64,000 nt of DNA from JAFNGF01 sp964567045 (GTDB lineage: Bacteria; Planctomycetota; Phycisphaerae; Sedimentisphaerales; Anaerobacaceae), in the NCBI GenBank assembly GCA_964567045.1, contig CAZMLE010000001.1:1-64000 (forward strand), in the 5' to 3' direction. Positions within the stretch are counted from its first letter, which is position 1. Every line of letters starts with the position of its first letter. This document shows positions 41,782-51,312 of this stretch, piece by piece. The notes below the pieces were generated by a model. It saw only the letters and a program-made list of their open reading frames with translations, had not been told where the DNA came from and made no database searches. Position numbers and translations under genes: made by a program.

Positions 41782-44664
41782 TCACCAATCAAAAGTCTTT
41801 TGCCAGGCTTGTTTTAGGGAGTCTATATCAGCCTCAATAACGGTTTGGCCGTCCTCTGATTTTATGACGAGTGTTTTTTGCTCAGTCACCTTTCCAATCT
41901 GCCCGAACGGTAGATTGACCATAAGCCTGGCAAAGGCGTCTGACTTTTCCGGCTCAACTTCCACCAGATAGCGCGAATTTGACTCGCTGAAAAGTTGTGC
42001 ATCTATTCGCGAACAATCTTTGCTTTTCGGCAGGCCGCGCAGATCTATCTCTATGCCGAGTCCGCCTGCAAAGGCCATTTCCGCAAGCGCCACCGCCAGG
42101 CCGCCCTCGGAGCAGTCATGACAACTAACCACTAAGCCTCGGGCTATCGCCGCCGAAATCTTCTTGGCAAGCCTTGGAGCTTTCTTGAGATCGACTTTTG
42201 GGACATTGGCTCCGAGTTCGCCGTGGGTGTGGTAGTAGTGAGAGCCGCCCAATTCATTTTTGGTCTGGCCGACGATAAAGAGAAAATTGCCCGCTCTTTT
42301 TGCATCCATTGTCACGCATTTGTTGACATCATCCACTATGGATATTGCACTTATAAGCAGTGTCGATGGGATAGAGATTGTTCGCCCATCTTCGCAGACG
42401 AACTCATTGTTCAACGAGTCTTTGCCCGAAATAAATGGCGCTGCGAAAGCCATTGCCCCATCGTAACAGGCCTGGGCCGCTCGCACTAATGGGCCAAACG
42501 TCTCCGGCTTAGTGCAATCGCCCCAGCAGAAATTATCCAATAGGGCAATCCTGTCGGCGCGGGCGCCCACGGAGATTAGATTTCTGATTGCTTCATCGAT
42601 TCCCGCCAGGGCCATCCAGTACGGGTCGATGTCTCCGTACAGCGGATTCATCCCGCAACTGATGGCAAGGCCCTTGTCGGAATTGAACTTGGGTTTTATC
42701 ACCGCTGCGTCGCCTGGGCCGTCGTTATTTACGCCCACCAGCGGCTTGACCACCGAACCGCCCTGAACTTCGTGATCGTACTGGCGGATCACCCATTCTT
42801 TGCTGGCAACGTTGTAGCAGGACAGGATTCGCAAAAGCTCGTCATTGTAGTTATCTTTTTCCGGCAAGCTGGGTTCAACTAACTTTGGACTTTTCCAGAC
42901 CGCCTTGCGGGAATATTTTGGCAGGCCTTCGTGCCAGAACTCCATATCAAGCTCGCCCACCAGTTGGCCGTCGTATCGCAATCTCAACTTTTTATCGCCG
43001 GTGAACTTGCCTATTACCGTTGACTGGACGTTCTCGCCATCGAAGATTTTCTTTATGGCCTTTAGATTCTCCGGCTTGACGGCTACGACCATTCTTTCCT
43101 GGGCCTCGCTAATCCAGATTTCGGTATAGTTCAGCCCGGCGTATTTCAATGGGACTTTTTCCAGGTCAACCTCCACGCCGAGGTTTTTGCCCATTTCGCC
43201 TACCGCGCCGCTTAATCCGCCGGCTCCGCAATCGGCTACTGCCTCATAAAGCCCGGCTTCGTTCGCCTGAAGCAGCACGTCCAGCACCTTCTTTTCGGTT
43301 ATTGGGTTGCCTATTTGCACCGCGTGGGAAAAGATAGTCTCGTGCTCGTGGGTCATTTGTCCGCTGGAAAATGTTGCCCCGTGTATGCCGTCTCTGCCGG
43401 TTCGACCGCCGACCACGACCACAAGATTTCCAGGATGTGCACTGCCGAAGCATTTCTTTTTGCTAATCAAGCCGATGTTGCCGCAGTAGACCAGCGGATT
43501 GCCCAGGTACCTGTCGTCAAAGTAAATTGCACCGTTGACCGTTGGTATTCCCATTCTATTGCCGTAGTCCCGGACGCCAGCGACAACGCCTTTCATAATT
43601 CTTCTGGGATGCAGAACTCCTTTGGGGATTTCCTGGAGTTTTTTGTCGGGCGGCCCGAAGCAGAATATATCCGTGTTGGCAATTGGTTTTGCGCCGAGTC
43701 CGGTCGCCATCGGGTCGCGGATCACGCCCCCGATGCCGGTAGCTGAGCCGCCGTAAGGGTCGAGCGCCGAAGGATGGTTGTGCGTCTCAACCTTAAAGCA
43801 AACCGCCGAGTCCTCGTCGAATTCAACGACACCGGAATTATCGACAAAAACAGATATGCACCACGGCTTATTCAGCTCCTTGGTGGCCTTGAAAACGGTA
43901 TCTTTCAGCAGGCTATCAAAATGTATCTGCTTGCCGTTGATTGACATATCGACCGCACTTTTAAGCGTTTTATGGACGCAGTGTTCGCTCCAGGTCTGGG
44001 CAATGGCTTCCAGCTCTACGTCGGTGGTCTCTCGGCCAAGCTTCTGGTAGTATTTCTGGATGGTCTGCATCTCGACCAGGTTCAGGAACAGGTCTTTTTC
44101 TTTGCTCAGAGCGATCAGTCCTTTGTCGTCAAGGCTGCGGACCGGCCAGTGTACTATCCGCAGCTCGTAGGGTTTTAGGTGCGGGCTGGGCGGCTCGGTT
44201 TCATTGCCGATCAGCACGACCTCAATGCAGTCGTTTGCCAGGATTTTTTTTGCAATCGTATCGGTTTGGCCTGGAGTGATATCGCCGAGCAGGACGTACT
44301 TTCGTGCGGTGCGAACGTTATTGGCTCTGACGCCCATGTCGGCAATTGCCGCCATCACCGATTCGGCTACGGGGTCGGTGACGCCGCTTTTCAGGTGCAC
44401 CTCGATCAGGGTTGCCTTTGCCAGGCCGGCCGGCGTGCCGCTCCTGCCTACGTAGTATTGTTCGCAGACCTGGTCGGACAGGAGCTCTCTTGCCAGGCGC
44501 TCGGCGAAGCTCTGCTCGAAATCAGCTTCGATCAGAAAAACTTTCGCTGATTGAACCTCCTGGATGGAACTAATGCCCAGCTCTCTGATGTCCTGCAATA
44601 CACTGCTGCCGTGCACATCTGACAAGCCCGGGCGGCTAAACACCTCAAAACGCCATTGCTTCAC
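41782..44664 (-). CDS. purL: Phosphoribosylformylglycinamidine synthase PurL with fused PurS-like N-terminus
   Basis: FGAM synthase catalytic subunit, 960 residues. The first about 170 residues contain two PurS-like half domains (LSDVHGSSVLQDIRELGI and GVTDPVAESVMAAIADMGV), so PurS appears duplicated and fused. Then come the catalytic TWSEHCVHKTLKS, KVETHNHPSALDPYGGSATGIGGVIRD split over 292-320, GGRTGRDGIHGATFSS, and the second AIRS-like half with ISGKDSL and VSCHDCSEGGLAVALAE. The GTG start has AAGGAG inside the end of tyrA. PurQ is encoded further down the same strand. Confidence 0.95.
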   Translation of the reverse strand: MKQWRFEVFSRPGLSDVHGSSVLQDIRELGISSIQEVQSAKVFLIEADFEQSFAERLARELLSDQVCEQYYVGRSGTPAGLAKATLIEVHLKSGVTDPVAESVMAAIADMGVRANNVRTARKYVLLGDITPGQTDTIAKKILANDCIEVVLIGNETEPPSPHLKPYELRIVHWPVRSLDDKGLIALSKEKDLFLNLVEMQTIQKYYQKLGRETTDVELEAIAQTWSEHCVHKTLKSAVDMSINGKQIHFDSLLKDTVFKATKELNKPWCISVFVDNSGVVEFDEDSAVCFKVETHNHPSALDPYGGSATGIGGVIRDPMATGLGAKPIANTDIFCFGPPDKKLQEIPKGVLHPRRIMKGVVAGVRDYGNRMGIPTVNGAIYFDDRYLGNPLVYCGNIGLISKKKCFGSAHPGNLVVVVGGRTGRDGIHGATFSSGQMTHEHETIFSHAVQIGNPITEKKVLDVLLQANEAGLYEAVADCGAGGLSGAVGEMGKNLGVEVDLEKVPLKYAGLNYTEIWISEAQERMVVAVKPENLKAIKKIFDGENVQSTVIGKFTGDKKLRLRYDGQLVGELDMEFWHEGLPKYSRKAVWKSPKLVEPSLPEKDNYNDELLRILSCYNVASKEWVIRQYDHEVQGGSVVKPLVGVNNDGPGDAAVIKPKFNSDKGLAISCGMNPLYGDIDPYWMALAGIDEAIRNLISVGARADRIALLDNFCWGDCTKPETFGPLVRAAQACYDGAMAFAAPFISGKDSLNNEFVCEDGRTISIPSTLLISAISIVDDVNKCVTMDAKRAGNFLFIVGQTKNELGGSHYYHTHGELGANVPKVDLKKAPRLAKKISAAIARGLVVSCHDCSEGGLAVALAEMAFAGGLGIEIDLRGLPKSKDCSRIDAQLFSESNSRYLVEVEPEKSDAFARLMVNLPFGQIGKVTEQKTLVIKSEDGQTVIEADIDSLKQAWQKTFDW

Positions 44665-44669
44665 AACAT

Positions 44670-45536
44670 CTACTCCTTCGTTCTTATATTGTAGTTCAGC
44701 AGCGTGTCGCGCTTATTTTTTGCTGCTTCCAGCAGCTTTTCTATTTGTCCTTTATTCTGGTTTTTGATGGCTTTCCTTAGTTTTGATAGTTCGGGGATAA
44801 TTTTGTCAATACTCCTGATGGTGTTGCCAGCATTTGTAAGCAGTACGTCAGCCCAAATATTAGGCGGTCCCGAGGCTATACGGGAGGTATCTAAGAAGCC
44901 CTTGCCGGCTAATTTTAGTTCTTCGCTTTTGTTGGCATTTACCAATGCCACTGCTGTTACGTGTGGCAGATGACTTATGTTTGCCAGGATTCTGTCATGT
45001 TCAGCCGGGCTCATTATTTTGACCGAGCAGCCCAGGGCTGTCCAGAACCTCTTAAGTATTTGTACCGCCTGGCGGTCAGTCTTTTTGGTGGTCGTCAGAA
45101 TGCAGGTAGCTCGGTCAAATAGGTCGGCTCTGGCGAATTCGATGCCCCGCTGTTCCGAGCCGGCAATCGGGTGGGAACCGACATAGTGGACTGTCTTAGG
45201 CAGCATCTTGTTTGCCCAGTGGTGGGGCAGTGCCTTTGTCGAGCCGATATCGGTGACGATACTGCCAGGCGGCAATGCATCGGCGATTTCACTGAAGATT
45301 TGCTCAAACGTACCTATCGGCGTAGCCACGATAACAAGGTCTGCGTGTGCCACGCTCTGGCGGATGTCGTCCACGATTTTGTTCGCCACCGCCAGTCGTC
45401 TTGCTCGCCGGCGGGTAGCTGCACGGTGCGTGTATCCTACCACTGTAACAGCGGGCAGCGAACGCGAAATCGCCAGTGCTACCGAACCTCCCAGCAAGCC
45501 CATGCCTATGACGGTTATTTGCCTTAAGTCCTTCAA
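44670..45536 (-). CDS. tyrA: Prephenate/arogenate dehydrogenase
   Basis: NAD(P)-dependent oxidative decarboxylation of prephenate or arogenate in tyrosine synthesis. The Rossmann motif is GMGLLGGSVA. The family segments are VATPIGTFEQ, VTDIGSTK, GSHPIAGSEQRGIEFA and HDRILANISHLPHVTAVAL. At 288 residues, without an ACT or chorismate mutase domain, it is the minimal form. TTG start with AAGG about 8 nt upstream. First gene of the tyrA-purL-M-R-purQ strand group. Confidence 0.94.
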   Translation of the reverse strand: MKDLRQITVIGMGLLGGSVALAISRSLPAVTVVGYTHRAATRRRARRLAVANKIVDDIRQSVAHADLVIVATPIGTFEQIFSEIADALPPGSIVTDIGSTKALPHHWANKMLPKTVHYVGSHPIAGSEQRGIEFARADLFDRATCILTTTKKTDRQAVQILKRFWTALGCSVKIMSPAEHDRILANISHLPHVTAVALVNANKSEELKLAGKGFLDTSRIASGPPNIWADVLLTNAGNTIRSIDKIIPELSKLRKAIKNQNKGQIEKLLEAAKNKRDTLLNYNIRTKE

Positions 45537-45795
45537 AGCAAAGACCTTATGCGTATAAGTGCAAAATGGTTTCCGCTAAAGGTATAGCACAGGCAGTCTG
45601 TATGTCAATTTTTTTCTTTGATTTCCACCGGCAAAGTGGTAACATTTTACGCCTAATAGAAAAGAGCCCAGGGTCATGGGCAGAAAAGTACCGTCCCGCA
45701 CTCTGTGTGGGCAGTTTTTTTGTGGGCATCTTGTGCTTGTCAAGCCGATGAGTTTGTCGTCCGTAGGCACTTAGACTAATTAGCTGACAACAAAT
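45537..45795. promoter_or_regulatory. Divergent promoter region tyrA/accA
   Basis: 259 nt between divergent genes, without a coding stretch. Promoters for both directions are expected here, but no confident -35/-10 pair was assigned. Confidence 0.4.
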
Positions 45796-46869
45796 ATGCC
45801 GGATACCGAAAATCGAATTGCCGCTGGTGACTATTTGGATTTTGAACAGAGAGTAGCTGACCTTGATCGCCAGATGAATGAGCTGCGCAGGCTCAGCTCG
45901 GTCAAAGGCATCGACTACTCTGCTGAGATTCACCAGCTTCAGCGGGAGCAGGTCGGGGAACTAAAGCGAGTTTATTCAAATCTGACAGCCTGGCAGACGG
46001 TCCAGGTCGCACGTCATACCAAAAGACCTGTGCTGGCGGATTACCTTGAGCTAATGGTGAAGGATTTTCGTGAACTGCACGGTGATAGATGCTTCGGCGA
46101 CGATCGGGCAATTATTACCGGGCTTGGCCAGGTTGCCAGAGACAAGGTACTGATTGTCGGCCAGAATAAGGGCAGAACAACGAAGGAAAAAGTGGCCTGC
46201 AATTTCGGCTGCGCCAACCCTGAGGGTTACCGCAAGGCGATAGCCAAGATGAAGTTTGCTGAAAAGTATGGCATTCCGGTCGTCACATTAATTGACACGC
46301 CGGGTGCCTATCCCGGGGTCGGTGCTGAAGAGCGGGGACAGGCCCAGGCAATTGCAGTGAATCTCACCGAGATGTCACGCCTGAAGGTGCCGATAATCTG
46401 CATCTGTATTGGCGAAGGGGGCTCAGGCGGAGCGCTGGGCATAGGCGTAGGCGACAAGATGGCAATGCTTGAATTTGCATACTACTCGGTCATATCGCCT
46501 GAGGGTTGTGCGGCAATTCTCTGGCGTGATGGTTCACAGGCTGCAGACGCCGCCGAGGCCCTTAAGTTGACCAGTAAGGATTTGTACAAGCTGGGGCTGA
46601 TCGACGCGATCATCCCGGAGCCGCTCGGCGGGGCACACCGCAATGTTCATGATACCGTCTATAATGTCGAAAGGTATATTGCCAGGACCCTGGCAGACCT
46701 TAAACGCACAAAGGTCGAGAACCTGCTGGAAGCAAGATATAATAAATGGCGGTCAGCAGGCACGAGCTGTGTGAACAGTCGCAGAAGGCTGCGCGTGGGC
46801 GCGGTTCCGATAAAAGCCGTGGCTAAAGCTCTCTCGGCCAGGTCAAAGTCATTTTCTGCTAAGGTGTAA
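45796..46869 (+). CDS. accA: Acetyl-CoA carboxylase carboxyltransferase subunit alpha
   Basis: Transfers carboxyl from biotin to acetyl-CoA for fatty acid synthesis, together with AccD (not in this window). An N-terminal coiled coil (LDRQMNELRRLS) is followed by ARHTKRP, LHGDRCFGDD, the NPEGYRKA and DTPGAYPGVGAEERGQ motifs, GEGGSGGALGIGVGD and the SPEGCAAILWRD segment. At 357 residues it is slightly longer than usual because of a basic C-terminal tail. Confidence 0.96.
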   Translation: MPDTENRIAAGDYLDFEQRVADLDRQMNELRRLSSVKGIDYSAEIHQLQREQVGELKRVYSNLTAWQTVQVARHTKRPVLADYLELMVKDFRELHGDRCFGDDRAIITGLGQVARDKVLIVGQNKGRTTKEKVACNFGCANPEGYRKAIAKMKFAEKYGIPVVTLIDTPGAYPGVGAEERGQAQAIAVNLTEMSRLKVPIICICIGEGGSGGALGIGVGDKMAMLEFAYYSVISPEGCAAILWRDGSQAADAAEALKLTSKDLYKLGLIDAIIPEPLGGAHRNVHDTVYNVERYIARTLADLKRTKVENLLEARYNKWRSAGTSCVNSRRRLRVGAVPIKAVAKALSARSKSFSAKV

Positions 46870-46939
46870 CCACGCCGGCAGTTAGGTGCGAGTGCCTTCA
46901 GGATGTATTGTTGTACCGTTTTTGGAAAGGGGGCCAACT

Positions 46940-48499
46940 ATGTCAATTGAGAAACAGACCTCAGAAGGAGAAAAATCTCGCCGCCCATCGAGCAAAGACA
47001 AGAAGCTGCTTACCAGGCGAGACTTCATCGGGACAATGGCAGCGGCAGGTGCTATGGGCTTAGCCGGCTGCACAGCGAACAAGAGGCAGCCGGCGCAAGA
47101 GGAATCCGAAATGCCTATATGGAGCGGAAGCCTAACGCCTGCCGTAAAGCTCACTTCCAGAGGCCAAAAGAAAGACAAATTTAACATGATTGTGATAATT
47201 GCCGACACCTTCAGGGCCGACCACCTCGGCTGCTACGGCAGCACTGCCGTGAAGACTCCGTACCTTGATGAACTTGCCAGGCAAAGCGTGGTTTTTGCCA
47301 ACGCTTCTGCCGAAGGTCTGCCTACTATTCCCTGCCGAAGAGTGTACCACACCGGAAAGAGCGTCCTTCCTGAAGCTAAGTGGCAGCCCCTTGCTGCCGG
47401 CGATGTCACTTTTGCGGAGGTCCTCAGCAAGCGTGGTTTTACAACCGGCTTTGTCGTCGATACGTATCATTATTTTAAGCCTGACTATAATTTTCATCGC
47501 GGGTATGATTCCTGGCAGTGGGTCCGCGGACAGGAAACCGATAGGTGGAAGAGCGGCCCAAGAGAAAACTTCGACCCCAAGAAACACATGCCCGCCCACC
47601 TGTGGAACGAGCGCTATGACCAAAACATGCGCCAATACCTGATGAACACACAGAATAGAAAAGGCGAGGGGGATTATTTTTGTGCCAGGTCGTGTCAGGC
47701 AGCTATGGATTGGCTTGAGCAGAATATAAATAATAAGCCGTTCATGCTCTGGATTGACATGTTTGACCCTCACGAGCCGTGGGACGCGCCGCCGAGATTC
47801 CAGAAAATGTATCGAGCCGAATACCCTTACCGGAGATACTTGTTCGGCTACGGAGTAAGAAATGCCGATATACGTCCTGAAGACCTACCCGTTATCAGAG
47901 ACCTTTACGCAGCGGAGGTGACATTCAGTGATTATTGTATCGGCCAGCTCCTAAAAAGCGTTGAACAGATGGGCTTGATGGGCGATACAATCATAGTCTT
48001 CTCTACAGACCACGGCACTCACCTCGGCGAAGAAGGTTGCGTGCAGAAAACTCCCGGTCTTCTTAACGCCTGTGTCGCTCATATTCCGTTGATTGTAAGG
48101 CATCCCGATACGAAATTTGCAGGCAAACGGATTGACGGGCTGGTTAGCGCTGTCGATTTTATGCCCACTTTTTTGGCGATGCTCGGAGTTGAAGATCATA
48201 AGCATACGGACGGCCAGAATATGTGGAAGCTGGTGACTGGCGAAGTTCCTGCGATACACGACAATGTGTACACGGTTTTTCAAAGATTCGGGGCTATCCA
48301 CAATTTGGATTGGCACTATTTCCAGAATGTAGCCGGCAAAGACCAGGGTAAGGGTCCCTGCCTTTACAACTTAAGCAGCGATCCGAAGCAAGCCAAAAAC
48401 GTTATTAAAGAGTTTCCAGACGTGGCAAGAAACCTCCGAAAGGCCTTGCAAGAGCATCTGAAGATTGAGATTCCTGCTCTGGAATCAGGCCAGGCCTAA
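46940..48499 (+). CDS. Tat-exported sulfatase-fold lipoprotein with Thr at the FGly position
   Basis: Alkaline-phosphatase superfamily hydrolase, about 519 residues. The N-terminal twin-arginine signal TRRDFIGTMAAAGAMGLAGC also has a lipobox. Metal-binding ADTFRADHLGCYG, DPHEPWDAPP and STDHGTHLGEEG are present. The usual CxPSR formylglycine motif is replaced by TIPCRR, so Thr occupies the nucleophile position and the Cys is shifted. It may therefore be a phosphatase or phosphotransferase rather than a sulfatase. ATG 46940 has GGAAAGGGGG upstream; an in-frame start 54 nt earlier is rejected. Confidence 0.88.
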   Translation: MSIEKQTSEGEKSRRPSSKDKKLLTRRDFIGTMAAAGAMGLAGCTANKRQPAQEESEMPIWSGSLTPAVKLTSRGQKKDKFNMIVIIADTFRADHLGCYGSTAVKTPYLDELARQSVVFANASAEGLPTIPCRRVYHTGKSVLPEAKWQPLAAGDVTFAEVLSKRGFTTGFVVDTYHYFKPDYNFHRGYDSWQWVRGQETDRWKSGPRENFDPKKHMPAHLWNERYDQNMRQYLMNTQNRKGEGDYFCARSCQAAMDWLEQNINNKPFMLWIDMFDPHEPWDAPPRFQKMYRAEYPYRRYLFGYGVRNADIRPEDLPVIRDLYAAEVTFSDYCIGQLLKSVEQMGLMGDTIIVFSTDHGTHLGEEGCVQKTPGLLNACVAHIPLIVRHPDTKFAGKRIDGLVSAVDFMPTFLAMLGVEDHKHTDGQNMWKLVTGEVPAIHDNVYTVFQRFGAIHNLDWHYFQNVAGKDQGKGPCLYNLSSDPKQAKNVIKEFPDVARNLRKALQEHLKIEIPALESGQA

Positions 48500-48921
48500 A
48501 GGCCGGGCACTGCTTGTGTACTGCTTTGAACGTCTCGGATTTCGACGCGCAAGTTTCGTTGATGTTGCTCGACCATTGCCGGTGTGTTAGTCAGATTCTG
48601 GCCGTTTGTCTGAAGCGTCTGTTGCATTTTCATCTGTGCATCGGCGACCGCAGCCATATCCGCAGCTACCAGGCGCGCGTTGTTCTCAATGGCGGTGTTT
48701 TCGCTGCATAGCTCCTGCTGATTCTGCCCTATATGCGGGGCGATACAACCTATTTGATGAGCGTTGTGTGCGACCATCGCCTGCAATTTGAGCTGGTTCT
48801 GTTCAATCCCGGCCAATTGTTTGCCACAGCCGGCTAAAATCAGGCTCATCGCAACTATTACCGCGCCCAAAGCACCTCTGACAGCCGGTCCTTTTGCATC
48901 AAGTATGCTTTTGCTTTTCAT
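48496..48921 (-). CDS. Coiled-coil lipoprotein of unknown function
   Basis: 141 residues with signal peptide and lipobox LILAGC near residue 32, then a long Gln/Asn-rich predicted coiled coil (EQNQLKLQAMVAHNAHQIG and onward). This is Lpp-like or spacer-like in outline only. ATG 48921 has AGGG upstream. It overlaps the 3' end of the sulfatase-fold gene by 4 nt in opposite orientation. No family recognised. Confidence 0.75.
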   Translation of the reverse strand: MKSKSILDAKGPAVRGALGAVIVAMSLILAGCGKQLAGIEQNQLKLQAMVAHNAHQIGCIAPHIGQNQQELCSENTAIENNARLVAADMAAVADAQMKMQQTLQTNGQNLTNTPAMVEQHQRNLRVEIRDVQSSTQAVPGL

Positions 48922-49083
48922 TCTTGAACCCTTTCTTCATATATCTAACACATCGGCGAAAAGAACAGGAAATCTTGAGTTGTTATAGGACCAACTCGCA
49001 AAGAACTTGCTCCGGCAAACACAGCGGTAGTGGGCTAACAAATCTGCAAAGAGAAGGGATATTCTTACAGATGAGATAGCAAT

Positions 49084-49551
49084 CTATATGTTCCTGACCT
49101 TTCTGGGGTCTCGACCTTCTTCGATAGCTGCTATTTTTTTTACTCTTCTTTGATGTCTTCCTCCGCTGAACTCGGTATTGAGCCAGACTTCTACTATTTT
49201 TCGCAGCAATACCTGTCCGATTTGGTCGCCTGAGACACAAAGCACGTTTGCGTCGTTGTGGTCGCGTGAGATCTGAGCGCTTAGCTCATCGTGACACAGC
49301 GCAGCTCTGATTCCCTTTATTTTGTTTGCGGCTATACTCATTCCCAGGCCGGTTGCGCAGACCAGAATACCCCCGTCGACTTCTCTTTTCGACACCGCCG
49401 TTGCCACGGCATAAGCGAAGTCAGGGTAGTCGACTGGGTTATTGTCATTGGTGCCAAAATCAATACAATCGTGCCCCAGCTCAGTGACTATAGCCTTGAT
49501 TAATTGTTTCGCTTCGAAACCGCGATGGTCGCTTCCTACTGCTATTTTCAT
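49084..49551 (-). CDS. rpiB: Ribose-5-phosphate isomerase B
   Basis: RpiB/LacAB family isomerase of the pentose phosphate pathway. It has AVGSDHRGFEAK, DFGTNDNNPVDYPDFA, the catalytic Cys in VCATGLGMSIAANK, RAALCHDE and ARDHNDAN-type SRDHNDANVLC. The 155-residue length is normal. It overlaps the upstream TsaC/phosphatase gene by 4 nt (ATGA), a neighbourhood also seen in Bacillus (ywlC, ywlE, ywlF). Confidence 0.95.
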   Translation of the reverse strand: MKIAVGSDHRGFEAKQLIKAIVTELGHDCIDFGTNDNNPVDYPDFAYAVATAVSKREVDGGILVCATGLGMSIAANKIKGIRAALCHDELSAQISRDHNDANVLCVSGDQIGQVLLRKIVEVWLNTEFSGGRHQRRVKKIAAIEEGRDPRKVRNI

Positions 49552-50669
49552 ATCACCAGCTCGTCAATTCTTCTCTTGACCGCCTTTTCTATCAGCGCTG
49601 CGCAATGGTTGAAAAACTCTTGCGGCTGGCCTATCGGGTCAGTGATCTCTTTGTTCTCTGCCAATAACATACATTTATCCGCCGCTTCGGGCCTAATAGC
49701 CTTAACTGTGTCGCAGTGAATTTGCTCCATCGCAAATATAAAGTCGCTTTCTTCGATAAGTTGCGGCGACAATATATTGCTCTTATGATCTTTTATGTCG
49801 ATCCCTCGGACTTCGCAGGCTGTTACGGCTTCGGTACTTGCCGGCGCAGCACACATCTTCATAATGCCGGCAGAAAACGTTTTATAACCCATTCCGTCGA
49901 GCTGGTCAACTTCGCATTGCAATTTTTCAACCAGATATTTTCGAAATATACCTTCGGCCATTGGGCTTCTGCAGGTGTTGCCGGTGCAAACAAAAAGAAA
50001 TTTGACGGTCGATAGTGCTTCCAGCTCGGCTTGAGAATATACGCCTTCTCTTAATATCGCCACTCCCGTTTTGCCTACCTTGGCGACAGTACTACTCTGT
50101 TTGTACTTGCAGGGCCCGGCATCTAACAGCAAGTCGATTCGCCCCGCAAACTGCGCCAGAACCTGTTCCGGCTCTGTAGCCGGGTCCTGGCCTGTTATGT
50201 TCGCGCTTGGCGCCACTACAGGGTTGTGTGCTAGCCGGAGCAATATCGAAGCTATAGGGTTATCCGGGCAGCGGATGCCTATAGAACCATCTCTGTATAG
50301 GCTCTCGAATAACTGCCTGTGCAAATTGCTCTGCTGTTTATCTAAGTCCTGTTCGTCCAGTTGAAAGATGATGGTCAAGGGACCGGGCCAGGCATTTTTC
50401 ATCAATTTTCGAGCCTTGAGCCTAATCGTGGGCACATACTTAGCGATTTCACTTTTCTGACCGATGTGCAGTGTATACCGCTTGTCGGGCGTCCTTCCTT
50501 TGAGGTCATCGAGCTTGACCAGCGAGTCTTCCTTTACTCTGCACGCAATTCCATACACGGTTTCGGTGGGAAATGCAACAAGTCCGCCCGCATCGACCAG
50601 CGCCGCAGCTTCCTTAATCTTGGCTATATCAGGTTTATGGGGATCCAGCTTTATGACTTTTGTCTTCAT
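49548..50669 (-). CDS. Fusion of threonylcarbamoyl-AMP synthase (Sua5/TsaC) and low-molecular-weight arginine-phosphatase-like domain
   Basis: The N-terminal about 200 residues are YrdC/TsaC, which makes threonylcarbamoyl-AMP for tRNA t6A: FPTETVYGI, KGRTPDKRYTLHI, WPGPLTI, GIRCPDNP and APSANITGQ. The C-terminal about 160 residues are a low-molecular-weight phosphatase with P-loop CTGNTCRSPMAE and DP near the end (ITDPIGQP). The Thr in GNTCR is the residue linked to phosphoarginine specificity in Bacillus YwlE. ATG 50669 (MKTKVIKLDP) or ATG 50684 is the likely start. In Bacillus these are separate neighbouring genes. Confidence 0.92.
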   Translation of the reverse strand: MKTKVIKLDPHKPDIAKIKEAAALVDAGGLVAFPTETVYGIACRVKEDSLVKLDDLKGRTPDKRYTLHIGQKSEIAKYVPTIRLKARKLMKNAWPGPLTIIFQLDEQDLDKQQSNLHRQLFESLYRDGSIGIRCPDNPIASILLRLAHNPVVAPSANITGQDPATEPEQVLAQFAGRIDLLLDAGPCKYKQSSTVAKVGKTGVAILREGVYSQAELEALSTVKFLFVCTGNTCRSPMAEGIFRKYLVEKLQCEVDQLDGMGYKTFSAGIMKMCAAPASTEAVTACEVRGIDIKDHKSNILSPQLIEESDFIFAMEQIHCDTVKAIRPEAADKCMLLAENKEITDPIGQPQEFFNHCAALIEKAVKRRIDELVI

Positions 50670-50915
50670 CAGCGCTACGAGCATACACCAACGCACGATG
50701 AACGGCAAGGCAACTTCCCTGATTGTTCGCCTCAATTTCGTCTGCCTGTAGGGTTTAGGAAGGACCGATAAAAAAAGCAGAAGACAAAGACGTGCAATCG
50801 GGCACGAGAAATCCTGCAAAACACGACCGTTTTGCCTAAATGTGCTAATCCGCCCAGACTAACATTGCCGATTACGCTTGTGTCAATGGATTACTATTAA
50901 AGGGAGATTTAGGCT

Positions 50916-51230
50916 ATGGAGGTTTTAACGGAACAGCGGAAGTGTATTCGGGCCAACCTATGCTGGCCAGTCAGTGTCTGGGTGCCGGAGGCGAAAAGGT
51001 TTTTTAATGGCCGCAGCTCTAACATCAGTAAGGTCGGGGTTTTCATCACGGTTCCTATGACCACGCCGGTCCACGCAGGCAACGTAGTCGAGTTGAATTT
51101 TCCCCGGACAGCAGACTTGGCCGAGGAAAAAGGGCAGTTCGCTCGAATCAAGAAGGGCCGAGTAGTGAGAGTTGAGCGCAAGAACATACTCAAGGACGCG
51201 TGCATCGGCTTGGGTATTGCGTTCGAGTAG
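50916..51230 (+). CDS. PilZ-domain protein
   Basis: A 104-residue single PilZ domain, a likely c-di-GMP effector. The N-terminal QRKCIRANLCWPV corresponds to RxxxR, and the SSNISKVGVFI strand corresponds to (D/N)xSxxG, so both binding motifs are recognisable though not perfect. ATG with AGGGAG 9-10 nt upstream. Stand-alone gene followed by a strong terminator. Confidence 0.85.
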   Translation: MEVLTEQRKCIRANLCWPVSVWVPEAKRFFNGRSSNISKVGVFITVPMTTPVHAGNVVELNFPRTADLAEEKGQFARIKKGRVVRVERKNILKDACIGLGIAFE

Positions 51231-51312
51231 GTGATCGGCAGCGCCCTTTCGCCTTTAGCGAAGCTGGTCGCAGATGCGATGGGACTGCCCGGTACACGGG
51301 GCAATGAAAAGG

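Noticed and set aside
46886..46939. Longer N-terminus for the sulfatase-fold protein
   Set aside because: The GGAAAGGGGG ribosome binding site lies inside it, and the Tat signal fits a start at 46940.
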